Assembly (NCBI GenBank): GCA_963771705.1 | Contig: CAVYUP010000006.1 | Span: 186,001 to 250,000 of the forward strand | Origin: DATFVA01 sp963771705 | GTDB taxonomy: Bacteria; Bacteroidota; Ignavibacteria; Ignavibacteriales; Ignavibacteriaceae | Reading direction: 5' to 3' | DNA length: 64,000 nt | Part shown: positions 43,200 through 52,447 of the stretch, one piece after another | Layout: each line of letters opens with the position of its first letter | How positions within the stretch are numbered: position 1 is the first letter of the stretch | Translations under genes and position numbers: made by a program | Notes under the pieces: generated by a model | Told to the model about the DNA's origin: nothing | Database searches by the model: none | What the model saw: the letters and a program-made list of their open reading frames with translations, nothing else

Positions 43200-46100
43200 A
43201 TGCCAACAGAACTATCAGAAGAGTTCCTCTCACTTCCCGCTGAGTATCAAAAAGTCCTTAGCTTTGCCCAGGAATCACAAAAGATGAAAATAACCTTGCT
43301 TCAGGAACTCAAAGGAGGACAGACTGGAGCGAGCCTCTTTCTTGTTAGTGTTGCGGCCGCAGACTCAAACAGGGTACGTCATCTTGTACTAAAACTTGAT
43401 CATAAGAATTCTAAATCGGGAATGAATGAACTCGACAGACATCGTACCGCAGTTCAGCAGGCTCCCGGTAAATTCGCGAAAGAACATATCGCTGGTCTGG
43501 CCTTCGAAAAAATTGAAATTGATAACTCGGTTGCAATATTCTATGATGTTGCAGGACAGTCGCTCAATAATCACCGCCCGCTTGCAAGTTATCAGCAGCA
43601 GAACAAGCTTGAGAAACTATTCGGTATAACTACTGAAATGCTGATTTCTCAATGGAATGAGAAGTTGATAATTCAACAGGCAGTCCATCCTCAAAAGATA
43701 CTATCCACCTGGCTAGGCTACAGACTCAATCCTGGCGGAAATATCGAGTGTTTCCTTGAAGACAACTGTAAGTTCCCAAATGATACACCCGGTATCCTCA
43801 TACAGGGTACTGTGTTTCCTAATCCTTTCCTATTTGCCCGAAAAAAGGATCTATGGAGTTCAGTAAGACCAATCGACATAATAACGGGATTTCAGCACGG
43901 TGATCTTAATATAGGAAATATCCTTGCTGGATTTAAAGAAATAGATTCAGAACTTACTGGTTATTATCTCATAGATTTTGCTCTTTTTAAAACTGGAATG
44001 CCCCTGCTGTATGATAACTGTTACCTGGAAATGTCCTACCTGGTCCGTGAGCTGACAAGGGTTTCATTATCGAAGTGGATAGACTTCGTTACCCGTTTTG
44101 CGAATGAAGATATAATCGACCCTCATAGTGTTCCTATTGAACTTGCGGGGATCTGCTCAGTAATAAATGCCGGAAGAAAGGCGTTTGCTGACTGGGTTAA
44201 TGAAAATTTCTCAAGCCTGTCTGATGATTTATGGGGACAATACTGGCTTGCAGCTGTAAGCGCCGGTTTAAATTATTCTAACAAGACGATGATTTCGTCA
44301 CAGGAAAGACTGGCAGGTTTTATATTTGCGGCTTCCCATTTAAAACGATACCATAAAATGTTCGGGCTTCCTCTTCCGGCTGAAGTTAAAAATATAGGAT
44401 TAGAAAATGTACAGCAAGAATTATTACAAAGTAAGAGCGGACTAAACAGAAGTAGAATCAGGAATAATCTTCCACCTTTAATTACACCATTTATCGGGCG
44501 ACAGAAGGAACTGGAGATTACCGGTGACCTTCTGCAGCGTGAGGATGTTCGCTTGCTTTCTCTTATTGGGCCCGGAGGAACTGGTAAAACACGTCTCGCA
44601 ATACAATTGGCATCTCACCTGCTGGATAATTATAAAGACGGAGTCTTTTTCATAGATCTTTCTGATGTTCGTGATACCGAATCTCTGTTTGCGGCTGCAG
44701 TACGCGCACTTGGCATCAGAGAAATTAGCGATCGGAATGTGCAGGATGAACTGAAAAAATATCTGAAGGAAAGAAAGATGCTGATTCTTCTTGATAATTT
44801 TGAGCAGTTAACAACAGCGGCTCAGAATATACATCACCTTCTGCTCAGCTGTCCTCAATTGAAGTTTATCGTAACCAGCAGAGAGCCTCTCCGGCTTCGC
44901 GGAGAACAAATTTTCCCCGTCCCTCCTCTACAGCTCCCTGATACAAGCAGCCTGGAAAAAGAATTCTCCGAAATCATAAAAAATGAATCGGTGCAGTTCT
45001 TTGCCGAACGGGCTCAGTCAGTAAAACCAGATTTTCAAATTTCTAAAGAGAACATAGTTCCTGTAGTAGAAATCTGCCGCCGGCTAGATGGACTTCCGTT
45101 AGCGATTGAACTTGCTGCTGCACGCATAAATATATTTTCACCTGAAGCTTTACTCAAAAGAATGGACAAAAGATTGAAGTTGTTGAGAGGGGGTTCACGT
45201 GATCTGCCGGCAAGACAGCAGACTTTGCGTGATGCCATTGACTGGAGTTACGAAATGCTTGATTCCGATGAACAGAGTTTATTCGCGCTGCTTTCGGTTT
45301 TCCCTGAATGCACTTTCGACCAGGTTGAATCAGTTGCCGAAAAAATAGAAAGGATGAGTAATATTAAGACAAACATTGTTGATTTGTTATCCTCTCTTAT
45401 TGATAAAAGTCTGATAAGGAATCTAGGCTACTCCGGAGGTAGTGAGAGGCTGAAGATGCTCGAAACTATCAGGGAATATGCTTCTGATAAATTAGAGACA
45501 GATCCTGATTTCAATGCCGAGGCACATAATAAGCACGCTTTATACGTTGTTGATTTTGCAAAGGTGCAGTGGAAACGACTCACCGGAAATGAAAGGGATG
45601 GAGCTTTAAATGATCTTGAAGTTGAAATTCTGAATTTAAGGGCAGCCTGGAAATACTGGCTGGAGAAAAAGGAAATTGAACAGCTTCAGCAGTTAACTGA
45701 TTGTTTATGGCTGCTGTATGAAGCACGGGGATGGCTTCACTATAGCGTGGAACTTACTAATGATCTGCTGAATATTCTTTCTTCTATTCCTTCATCCCCT
45801 CAGCGGTCTGAACAGGAGATACAGCTGCAAATGAGCCTCGGTCGCGTTCTGATGGCACTAAAAGGCTGCACCCCTGAGGTTGAAGAAGTCTTTAACCATG
45901 CCCTTGAACTCTGCCGGAAATATGGTGAGATACCGAGATCCTTTTCCGTACTGAGAGCCCTTGCAAGTTTTTATGTATATGTGGGTAGGTTTGGAAAAAG
46001 TGTTCAGCTGGCCGAACAAATACTTAATCTGGCCAAACAGTCAAATAATGCGGCTGCTGAAACCGAAGGTCACCTCGTCCTTGGTTATAGTCTTATCTTT

Positions 46101-46979
46101 TCCGGGAAACTGGTTCCCGGTATGCAGCACCTGGATGAGGCTCTTGCATCTTATAATTCCGAGAAAGATAATTTCTTCAAGTTCCGTTTCGGAAATAATC
46201 CTGGAGTAATCTCACATACCACCCTTTCCTTGTGTTTATGGATGATGGGTTTTCCAGATCGTTCACTTTTTCATTCTCAAAAATCAATTGTAATAGCAGA
46301 AAAATTAAATTACCCATACAGTGAAGCTTATGCATTATTTCACAGCGGACTTCTTCATATCTGGAGGCAGGAACCGGAAATTACGGAACAAAATGCCCGG
46401 AAGGTCCTGGAGATAAGTGAGAAACAGGACTTCCCTATCTGGAAGGCTGCGGCCCACGCTCTTCATGGTGTGGCCCTTGTAGGACTAAGTAAGAACGAAG
46501 AAGGTCTGGATGAAATTGAACTGGGCATTAATATGTACTCAGAGTTGAAAACACCTCCGGTCTTCTGGCCGCTTCTCCTATCTCTTAGGGCCGGTTCATG
46601 CCTGCTTGCGGGGAAATTGCGGGAGGGACTGACTTTTCTGAATGAAGCGATTAGTATAATCGGGACGGATTCGGGAAATCCCCTGTTAGCAGAATTCTTC
46701 AGTCTCAAAGGAGAACTTCTTCATAAAATTTCAGCGGATAATGATATTCAAGCTGAATCTTTTTTCCGCCAGGCCATCGAGGTTTCGGTTATCCAAAATA
46801 CAAAAATGTTTGAACTAAAGGCCGCACTCAAACTTCATTATTTGTTGGAAGAGAAGGGGAAACCTGAGGAAAGCCTGGAGATATTAAACCGGACTTATAA
46901 AAAGTTCGAAGAAGGTTTTACTACCCCTTTGATTCTTGAAGCTGGAAGAATATTAGGTAGTCCCGGGCTTGATGTATGA
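43200..46979 (+). CDS. kinase-like domain - STAND NTPase - TPR fusion protein
   Basis: 1259 aa. Residues about 35-400 form a phosphotransferase/kinase-like domain: glycine loop LKGGQTGASLFLV, Lys65 (LVLKLDH), FQHGDLNIGNIL (His233, Asp235) and LIDFA (Asp259). It resembles the TCAD9-type domains described in STAND/conflict systems and also aminoglycoside-phosphotransferase folds. Residues about 420-760 form a STAND/NB-ARC-like ATPase: P-loop GPGGTGKT (457-464), Walker B LILLDNF (Asp532), arginine-containing TSREPLRLRGEQ, and the AIDWSYEMLDSDEQSLFALLSVF winged-helix part. About 480 residues of TPR-like helices follow. No DNA-binding domain is present, unlike MalT/LuxR-type regulators. It starts 170 nt after the small gene and could share its transcript. 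Function is inferred to be ligand-triggered signalling. Confidence 0.88.
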   Translation: MPTELSEEFLSLPAEYQKVLSFAQESQKMKITLLQELKGGQTGASLFLVSVAAADSNRVRHLVLKLDHKNSKSGMNELDRHRTAVQQAPGKFAKEHIAGLAFEKIEIDNSVAIFYDVAGQSLNNHRPLASYQQQNKLEKLFGITTEMLISQWNEKLIIQQAVHPQKILSTWLGYRLNPGGNIECFLEDNCKFPNDTPGILIQGTVFPNPFLFARKKDLWSSVRPIDIITGFQHGDLNIGNILAGFKEIDSELTGYYLIDFALFKTGMPLLYDNCYLEMSYLVRELTRVSLSKWIDFVTRFANEDIIDPHSVPIELAGICSVINAGRKAFADWVNENFSSLSDDLWGQYWLAAVSAGLNYSNKTMISSQERLAGFIFAASHLKRYHKMFGLPLPAEVKNIGLENVQQELLQSKSGLNRSRIRNNLPPLITPFIGRQKELEITGDLLQREDVRLLSLIGPGGTGKTRLAIQLASHLLDNYKDGVFFIDLSDVRDTESLFAAAVRALGIREISDRNVQDELKKYLKERKMLILLDNFEQLTTAAQNIHHLLLSCPQLKFIVTSREPLRLRGEQIFPVPPLQLPDTSSLEKEFSEIIKNESVQFFAERAQSVKPDFQISKENIVPVVEICRRLDGLPLAIELAAARINIFSPEALLKRMDKRLKLLRGGSRDLPARQQTLRDAIDWSYEMLDSDEQSLFALLSVFPECTFDQVESVAEKIERMSNIKTNIVDLLSSLIDKSLIRNLGYSGGSERLKMLETIREYASDKLETDPDFNAEAHNKHALYVVDFAKVQWKRLTGNERDGALNDLEVEILNLRAAWKYWLEKKEIEQLQQLTDCLWLLYEARGWLHYSVELTNDLLNILSSIPSSPQRSEQEIQLQMSLGRVLMALKGCTPEVEEVFNHALELCRKYGEIPRSFSVLRALASFYVYVGRFGKSVQLAEQILNLAKQSNNAAAETEGHLVLGYSLIFSGKLVPGMQHLDEALASYNSEKDNFFKFRFGNNPGVISHTTLSLCLWMMGFPDRSLFHSQKSIVIAEKLNYPYSEAYALFHSGLLHIWRQEPEITEQNARKVLEISEKQDFPIWKAAAHALHGVALVGLSKNEEGLDEIELGINMYSELKTPPVFWPLLLSLRAGSCLLAGKLREGLTFLNEAISIIGTDSGNPLLAEFFSLKGELLHKISADNDIQAESFFRQAIEVSVIQNTKMFELKAALKLHYLLEEKGKPEESLEILNRTYKKFEEGFTTPLILEAGRILGSPGLDV

Positions 46980-47013
46980 TCTTTCCGAAATTGTCATCTA
47001 TAAACTTAAACTG

Positions 47014-47418
47014 TTAAATTCCCTGCAATGCCAGACCCCGATCGGGCATTAACCCCAGAGCTGATTTTACTGCATCCTGGAGTTCAGGCAGATAAACAGG
47101 TTTATTTATAATGAAGGATGGAGATGTTTCAAGAGCTTCTTTCTGAGTTTCTTCATCTGTTGAACCTGTGATATAAATATGGGGTACAGGATTATTTATT
47201 CGTATTGTACGTGCGGTTTCAATACCACTAATGCCTTCGCCCAGCATAATATCCATTAATATCAAATCGGGACAATAATTTTCTGACATTTTTATTGCTT
47301 CATTACCATTATAGGCAACTTTAATTTCGGAAAAACCTGTTGAATAAAGCATACTTTTAATGTCGAGAGCAATAAGACCGACATCTTCAACAATCAGGAT
47401 TTTGTGGGGATAAAGCAA
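47014..47418 (-). CDS. stand-alone response-regulator receiver protein
   Basis: 134 aa: a complete CheY-like receiver with Glu11-Asp12, phospho-acceptor Asp56 (LILMDIMLGE), Thr84 (YITGS) and Lys106 (INKPVYLPEL). The last about 15 residues are a short tail (GLMPDRGLALQGI). No histidine kinase or output domain is encoded next to it. It ends 35 nt from the convergent STAND protein gene, which makes functional linkage possible but unproven. It belongs to the receiver subgroup with a DIMLGEGISGIETA stretch, often found with PAS-type histidine kinases elsewhere in the genome. Confidence 0.95.
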   Translation of the reverse strand: MLYPHKILIVEDVGLIALDIKSMLYSTGFSEIKVAYNGNEAIKMSENYCPDLILMDIMLGEGISGIETARTIRINNPVPHIYITGSTDEETQKEALETSPSFIINKPVYLPELQDAVKSALGLMPDRGLALQGI

Positions 47419-47654
47419 TACAACCTCAATTCACTCTCTTAAACTCTCGATACAAATATCGGTCATTCATAACCTAATAAACAGAAAAAAAATAGTGGAA
47501 TGAAAAATATCACATCAGAAAAAAAAGAGAGAAATAAAGTTGTATTTACTTAAACCAATTCCCACGGTGGAAAGGGTAAACTCATTCTGTGCTCTCTTCA
47601 TAAAATTATAAGTTCATATTCTCTTTTCACTTATTTATATAATTAAAATGAAAC

Positions 47655-47686
47655 AAAAAAAAAGCCGTGCATAAAGGCACGGCTTT
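47655..47686 (-). terminator. rho-independent terminator
   Basis: 10-bp perfect stem (aaagccgtgc / gcacggcttt), 6-nt loop, with a long T-tract on the minus strand. It lies just after the 824-aa propeller gene. Confidence 0.95.
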
Positions 47687-47702
47687 ATTACCAGGATGGA
47701 TT

Positions 47703-50177
47703 TTATTTAAGTAGGGTCATTTTTCTGACATCAGAAAAACTACTTCCATCGACACCTTTAACATCTATTTTATACAAGTAAATACCACTATTCATACCAG
47801 CAGCATCAAATGTAACTTTGTGATCACCTGCTGAAAAATTAGCATTGAGAAGAAGTTTAACTTCCTGCCCTAGAACATTAAAGATGCTTAGTTTAACTTT
47901 TGCATCGATCTTGAGCTTAAAGTTAATATTGGTTACGGGGTTGAAAGGATTCGGATAATTCGGCTCCAGGGCAAATTCAGTAGGACCTGAAATTTCGATT
48001 TCATTTTCACGAGAGTAAGAATATGATCCATCATAATCTACCTGTTTGAGTCTATATACATATTTACCTGAGCTCAGGTCACGATCTTCAAATGAATAAC
48101 TGTGCTTTTGAGCAGAATTGCCGGCTCCCGGTATAAAGGCAATAGCTGAAAAGTTGTCTGTGCCTGTCTTTCTTTCTACGCTGAAGCCATAGTTATTTGT
48201 CTCTGTAGCTGTAGTCCAATTTAACAATACACTGCTGCCTGATATGTCTGCAGTAAACGAAGACATTTCAACTGGAACAGGATCAATCAGATCGACAGCA
48301 AGAAGTGAACCTCCTAGAGTACCAACATACAGTTTTCTTTGATTTTGCGATACTGCCATAGAATAAATCCTTGGATTTGGAATAGCAGGGATGAACTCGT
48401 TCCATTCATTACCGTTATCAACGCTAAAATAAATTCCTTCTCCATCAACAGCGGCATATATATAATTATCATTATCGGGGTCGTAGACTAGATCCACAAC
48501 TTTTTTGTTTTCAAGTCCCATTAAATTCCAGGTGATTCCATTATCTTCTGAATATCTAATAGCTGATCCAAATGCAATTATTCTTGAACCCTTGAATTTG
48601 AACCCGCTGATATATTCATCGGAAGCAAGGGAAATTGTTCCCGTAAAACTGAAACTTTGACCTTCATCCGTACTTCTGAAAATCGATCCATTATAATCAG
48701 CTATATATGCAGTACCGGCAGGATCAAATGCTACTGCTGATATTTTATAAGTCTGTGTAGAAACAACACCTGAGAAACTGGTTTCGGTTATACCTTTATC
48801 AGTCGCTCTGTATATTCCATACGCCATTCCCGACCAATCATATGGATTCGGTGAAGATACCAGAACGATATTCGGATCGGCAGGATTAACTGCCACGCCT
48901 GATAATCTACTGCCGTCTTCTAATTGCTGCCATATCGGCCAGGTTTCCCCTCCATCAGTTGAAACAACAATTTGTCCGAGTGAAGGCCAGGCTGATTGTC
49001 CAACAGAATAAATGATATCTGGGGTACCGGGATTTAGAGTAATCTGTTTTGAATCTGCCCCAACATCATAATAATTTTCTGTATTTATCCATTCACCATA
49101 CTCATATATCTGATTTCCTCTGGGTCCGCCGATAAGAATTTTTTCTTCATATCCAGGTAGTACTTCTATATCCAGGACCTCTGAAGATGGGGCCCCTATC
49201 CTTTGCCAGTTACTGCCTGAATTACTTGAGTAGAAGACACCATGCGAGGTTGTGCAGTATATGTTGTCCTCAACAACTGGATCTGCAAATATTCCCATTA
49301 CCACTATGGGTGCGGGGTATCCTCCCTGCATTTCGCTCAAGCCATTAGAATATGATTGCCATGTCCCCAAACCGATTTTATAAAAACCGTCAACTCCTGC
49401 TAGATATACTTCTCCTGTAAACGGATCCTCACAAATTCCATAAGGAGCCGAAGGTGCATCATATGTAATATCCTCCCAGGAGACTATTGGATCATTTGTT
49501 CTGAAAATCTTATCGAAAGACACGAGATATAGATCACCTGATAAGGCACCTATATTTACATCTCTTATACCAAAACCATAATCAGGTAGAGTAATATTAC
49601 TCCAGGTATCCCCCATATCCGTACTCGTTATAACATTTTCGGTAGATGCAGAATAGAGGACACTGTTTGAGAAATCAATCTCAAGATCAATAACCTCTGA
49701 AAGATTTATATTTAAAGCCTGAAAACTCTCTCCTGCATCCGTTGATTTATATATACTTCCGAGTGTCTGAACAAACATTGTGGTATTGTCATAAAAAATG
49801 ATCTTTTTAATAAACATATCTGCTATTAGTGAAGCAGATTCCCAGTTTGAACCATTATTTGTCGATAAATAAAGAGTGTTAAACACTCCGGCAAACACAT
49901 AATTTTGTCTGTATGGATCTATAGCCACAGTATTTGCAAAGGGATGTGCAATAAACTCTATTCCCTGGTTTATAATCTCATACTGTGTTATACCCGCTGT
50001 ACTTCTGAACAAACCCCCTGGATCAGTAGATATAAATATAGTCCCACTGCCTTGATCAATTGAGATATCAGTAGCGGGGCCACTATTAGGTCCATAATAT
50101 GTCCATTCCTGCGGATAAACTTCTGCGGCAGTTAGGAATGCGATGAATAGAATTAGAAAGGTTTTGATATTAATCAT
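47703..50177 (-). CDS. secreted BNR-type beta-propeller protein with T9SS sorting domain
   Basis: 824 aa from ATG 50177; AGGA lies 5 nt upstream, a better start than the ATG at 50189. Signal peptide MINIKTFLILFIAFLTAAEVYPQ. About 600 residues of propeller blades with Asp-box-like turns (LSTNNGSNWESA, KSTDAGESFQAL, TSTDMGDTWSNI, YSSNSGSNWQRI, VSTDGGETWPIW, RSTDEGQSFSF, FSVDNGNEWNEF) probably form two propellers. The shared PVEMSSFTADISGSSVLLNW module and the T9SS domain (EPNYPNPFNPVTNINFKLK...RKMTLLK) follow. Sialidase-like Asp boxes alone do not prove enzymatic activity; no catalytic Arg triad could be identified by eye. It is divergent from the ECF sigma gene at 50327. Confidence 0.92.
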   Translation of the reverse strand: MINIKTFLILFIAFLTAAEVYPQEWTYYGPNSGPATDISIDQGSGTIFISTDPGGLFRSTAGITQYEIINQGIEFIAHPFANTVAIDPYRQNYVFAGVFNTLYLSTNNGSNWESASLIADMFIKKIIFYDNTTMFVQTLGSIYKSTDAGESFQALNINLSEVIDLEIDFSNSVLYSASTENVITSTDMGDTWSNITLPDYGFGIRDVNIGALSGDLYLVSFDKIFRTNDPIVSWEDITYDAPSAPYGICEDPFTGEVYLAGVDGFYKIGLGTWQSYSNGLSEMQGGYPAPIVVMGIFADPVVEDNIYCTTSHGVFYSSNSGSNWQRIGAPSSEVLDIEVLPGYEEKILIGGPRGNQIYEYGEWINTENYYDVGADSKQITLNPGTPDIIYSVGQSAWPSLGQIVVSTDGGETWPIWQQLEDGSRLSGVAVNPADPNIVLVSSPNPYDWSGMAYGIYRATDKGITETSFSGVVSTQTYKISAVAFDPAGTAYIADYNGSIFRSTDEGQSFSFTGTISLASDEYISGFKFKGSRIIAFGSAIRYSEDNGITWNLMGLENKKVVDLVYDPDNDNYIYAAVDGEGIYFSVDNGNEWNEFIPAIPNPRIYSMAVSQNQRKLYVGTLGGSLLAVDLIDPVPVEMSSFTADISGSSVLLNWTTATETNNYGFSVERKTGTDNFSAIAFIPGAGNSAQKHSYSFEDRDLSSGKYVYRLKQVDYDGSYSYSRENEIEISGPTEFALEPNYPNPFNPVTNINFKLKIDAKVKLSIFNVLGQEVKLLLNANFSAGDHKVTFDAAGMNSGIYLYKIDVKGVDGSSFSDVRKMTLLK

Positions 50178-50326
50178 TATTATCCTCATTCTGTAGTTGA
50201 TTCATTATTTTATCTTAAAAAATGTTTATTACATCTATAAGACGAACCGTTCATCAGAATTCCATAAAGTATCTCTGTAATTCCTGATATTTTTACAGCA
50301 AACACAAATAAAATGCGGGAATTGTT

Positions 50327-50929
50327 TTGATTTTTAGAGGGAGAGATAACCAGGAAGTTCCTGATTTTGAATTGTTACAGAGATTCAGAGAAACACATGA
50401 CCTTTCTTACCTGGGGGATCTTTTCAATAGGTATTCTCATCTTGTTTACGGAATCAGTCTCAATTACCTCAACGACTATGATGAAAGCAAAGACACAGTG
50501 CTGGAAATTTTTGATAAGCTCACGGGTTTGAGTTTTGATAAAAACATAGTAAACTTTAAAGCCTGGCTGTTTTCAATGACAAAAAACTACTGCATTGATA
50601 AACTAAGAAAGAAAAAAAGAGACAAAGAAGTTTTATGCTATTATGATTTTTCTGAAAATGACAGTCAGTTTATGGAATGTGGGGAGTTTGAGCGTCTTTT
50701 AAATGAAAATGAACAGGAAGAAAAGCTCTTAAATTTGGAGAGTGGAATAAAGCAGCTTTCAATGGAACAAAGGACTTGTATAAAATTATTTTACCTTGAG
50801 AATAAGAGTTATAGGGAAATCTTTGAAATTACAGGTTATTCATTAAAAGAAGTGAAAAGCTTTATCCAGAATGGAAAAAGAAACCTTAGGAATTTTTTAA
50901 TAGATCAAAATGCCGAATTCAATGCTTAA
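50327..50929 (+). CDS. ECF-family RNA polymerase sigma factor (CHAT cluster)
   Basis: 200 aa with region 2 (YLGDLFNRYSHLVYGISLNYL...KAWLFSMTKNYCIDKLRKKKRD) and region 4 (LSMEQRTCIKLFYLENKSYREIFEITG...EVKSFIQNGKRNLRNFL). The start is probably TTG 50327 with GGGA six bases upstream; no in-frame ATG exists in the leader. It heads a plus-strand operon: the next gene (zinc-finger/TPR anti-sigma) overlaps by 20 nt and the CHAT gene by a further 4 nt. It is divergent from the propeller gene across about 150 nt. Its target promoters are unknown; the pair of boxes found at 39.3/40.7 kb is not present here. Confidence 0.92.
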   Translation: MIFRGRDNQEVPDFELLQRFRETHDLSYLGDLFNRYSHLVYGISLNYLNDYDESKDTVLEIFDKLTGLSFDKNIVNFKAWLFSMTKNYCIDKLRKKKRDKEVLCYYDFSENDSQFMECGEFERLLNENEQEEKLLNLESGIKQLSMEQRTCIKLFYLENKSYREIFEITGYSLKEVKSFIQNGKRNLRNFLIDQNAEFNA

Positions 50930-51680
50930 TAAGTCAGAGGATTTATATAAGAGGAATTATGAATGCCTAACAAAAGATGAATTGTTCGGTTATATCAGGT
51001 TTGAGGTCCCGGATGAGGATAAAAACAGAATCGAACGGCACCTTATTGAATGCGATAATTGTTTTAATGCATACCAGGGAATTGTTAGTTCAGGAAACAT
51101 TGAAAAAGCAGAAACAGATCTAAACAGTATCAATAGGGAGATATCGATAAGAACGGGCTCCACCTATGTTAGAAAAAGTAATTACAGACTGTACCTGACA
51201 GCCGCGGCAGTTTTTATAATCGGCTTTTTTTCATATCTCTTATTAAATCCCAGGGATAAGGGGGATGTTCTGTTTGAGAAATTATTCGAACCATATCCCA
51301 ACGTGTTTCCTGTTTTCCGCGGTGAAGAATTTGATAATTCGATGAACGCCGCTTTCCAGAAATATGATAAAGGGGATTACCGGGAAGCCAAAGATCTTTT
51401 TGAAAGAATCGTAACGCTTAATCAGGATGATTCAAGGTTATTGTTCTATTATGGAATATGCTGCCTGACACTTGATGAACCTGCAAAAGCTTTGTCGTCA
51501 TTTAATAAAATGAATAGCGGAGAGAAAGATCTTCTAAAAGAACAGTCTGAATACTATAAAGGCCTGGCCTATATCAGGCTTAATGATTTTAGTAAAGCCA
51601 AAAAGGTTTTTCAATTGCTCGTAGATGGGAATGGAACATATAAGGATAAAGCAATAAGAGTCCTAAAGGATATGGAATGA
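50910..51680 (+). CDS. membrane anti-sigma factor: zinc-finger N-terminus, TM helix, TPR C-terminus
   Basis: 256 aa. A ZAS-type zinc-binding motif HLIECDNC (His44, Cys48, Cys51) sits in the N-terminal helical domain that binds the sigma factor. A membrane helix (about 92-112; YRLYLTAAAVFIIGFFSYLLL) follows, and the outer part holds two or three TPR units (AAFQKYDKGDYREAKDLFERI, RLLFYYGICCLTLDEPAKALSSF, EQSEYYKGLAYIRLNDFSKAKKVF). The topology suits signal reception outside the membrane and release of the sigma factor inside. It overlaps the sigma gene by 20 nt (a second ATG at 50922 is possible) and overlaps the CHAT gene by the ATGA quartet. Confidence 0.9.
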   Translation: MPNSMLNKSEDLYKRNYECLTKDELFGYIRFEVPDEDKNRIERHLIECDNCFNAYQGIVSSGNIEKAETDLNSINREISIRTGSTYVRKSNYRLYLTAAAVFIIGFFSYLLLNPRDKGDVLFEKLFEPYPNVFPVFRGEEFDNSMNAAFQKYDKGDYREAKDLFERIVTLNQDDSRLLFYYGICCLTLDEPAKALSSFNKMNSGEKDLLKEQSEYYKGLAYIRLNDFSKAKKVFQLLVDGNGTYKDKAIRVLKDME

Positions 51681-52447
51681 GAATTTCCTTTCTTTTGTTT
51701 TTCACGTACTTCCTGTTGCTTTGTTCAGTAAATATTTATCCTATTGATTCAGTTAGTATAAATCCAAGAAGTACTCTGGTTAAATTACCCTGGGCAAAAT
51801 ATGAACTGGAAAAGATTTCCGAAATTGCCAGCAGCGATGTATTTTATGGAAATCAAGCAACTGAAGGCTGGTTTAAGTATTCTGCTCCAAAATATCGGAT
51901 CCTTCATATTGCAGCTCATGCAATTATTGATGATAGCTCCTTATTCTACTCTGGACTCATCTTTAATAAAGACGATTTTTCAGGGGAAGATGGAATATTT
52001 TATACGTATGAACTCTATAACCTAAGGCTGAATGCTGATCTGACGGTGCTGAGCGCCTGTAATACGGGAGTGGGCAGATTGGTAGATGGTGAAGGTATCT
52101 TCAATCTTGCAAGGGGTTTTATGCATGCAGGTACGCCCTCTTTAATAATGAGCCTTTGGTCTGTAGATGACCGCTCAACCTCATATATAATGAATGAATT
52201 CTATAGTGGGATTTCCAAAGGAGGCAGGATCGGCAAAGCTCTAAGAAAAGCCAAATTGAAATATCTTGATAGGGCAAATGAGATCACGGCCAGTCCTTTA
52301 TACTGGGCTGGTATGGTATCCTATGGTCGTCAAAATCCAATTAATATTGAAGAAGAATCCAGTTTTGGTAGAGCTTATTTGCTAATAATACTATTAGTCA
52401 TTACTGGATATGTCATTTACAGAAGGATAAGATACAACTGGATCTAG
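51677..52447 (+). CDS. C-terminal half of a CHAT (caspase-like) peptidase domain with own signal peptide and TM anchor
   Basis: 256 aa. A signal peptide (MRISFLLFFTYFLLLCSVNI, residues 1-25) directly precedes the second half of a CHAT domain: LPWAKYELEKISEIA, YRILHIAAHAIID with catalytic His81, LTVLSACNTGVG with catalytic Cys128, and GTPSLIMSLWSVDD. A membrane helix (232-248; AYLLIILLVITGYVIY) and a basic cytoplasmic end follow. The first half of the CHAT fold is missing from this protein but is present at the C-terminus of the convergent gene at 52444-55005. ATGA overlap with the anti-sigma gene ties it to the sigma operon. Clan CD cysteine peptidase; substrate unknown. Whether it is active alone, active with the other half, or inactive is open. 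Confidence 0.9.
   Translation: MRISFLLFFTYFLLLCSVNIYPIDSVSINPRSTLVKLPWAKYELEKISEIASSDVFYGNQATEGWFKYSAPKYRILHIAAHAIIDDSSLFYSGLIFNKDDFSGEDGIFYTYELYNLRLNADLTVLSACNTGVGRLVDGEGIFNLARGFMHAGTPSLIMSLWSVDDRSTSYIMNEFYSGISKGGRIGKALRKAKLKYLDRANEITASPLYWAGMVSYGRQNPINIEEESSFGRAYLLIILLVITGYVIYRRIRYNWI

Noticed and set aside
42721..43233. 170-aa minus-strand hydrophobic frame
   Set aside because: Antisense to the end of the decarboxylase and the coupled 64-aa gene; no consistent start or family, and composition does not fit.
52444..52447. CTAG shared stop as a site-specific recombination site of an invertible switch
   Set aside because: The palindrome is only 4 nt, and no inverted repeats of useful length flank the proposed inverted segment; the 7-nt TTATCCT/AGGATAA match at the two ends is expected by chance.
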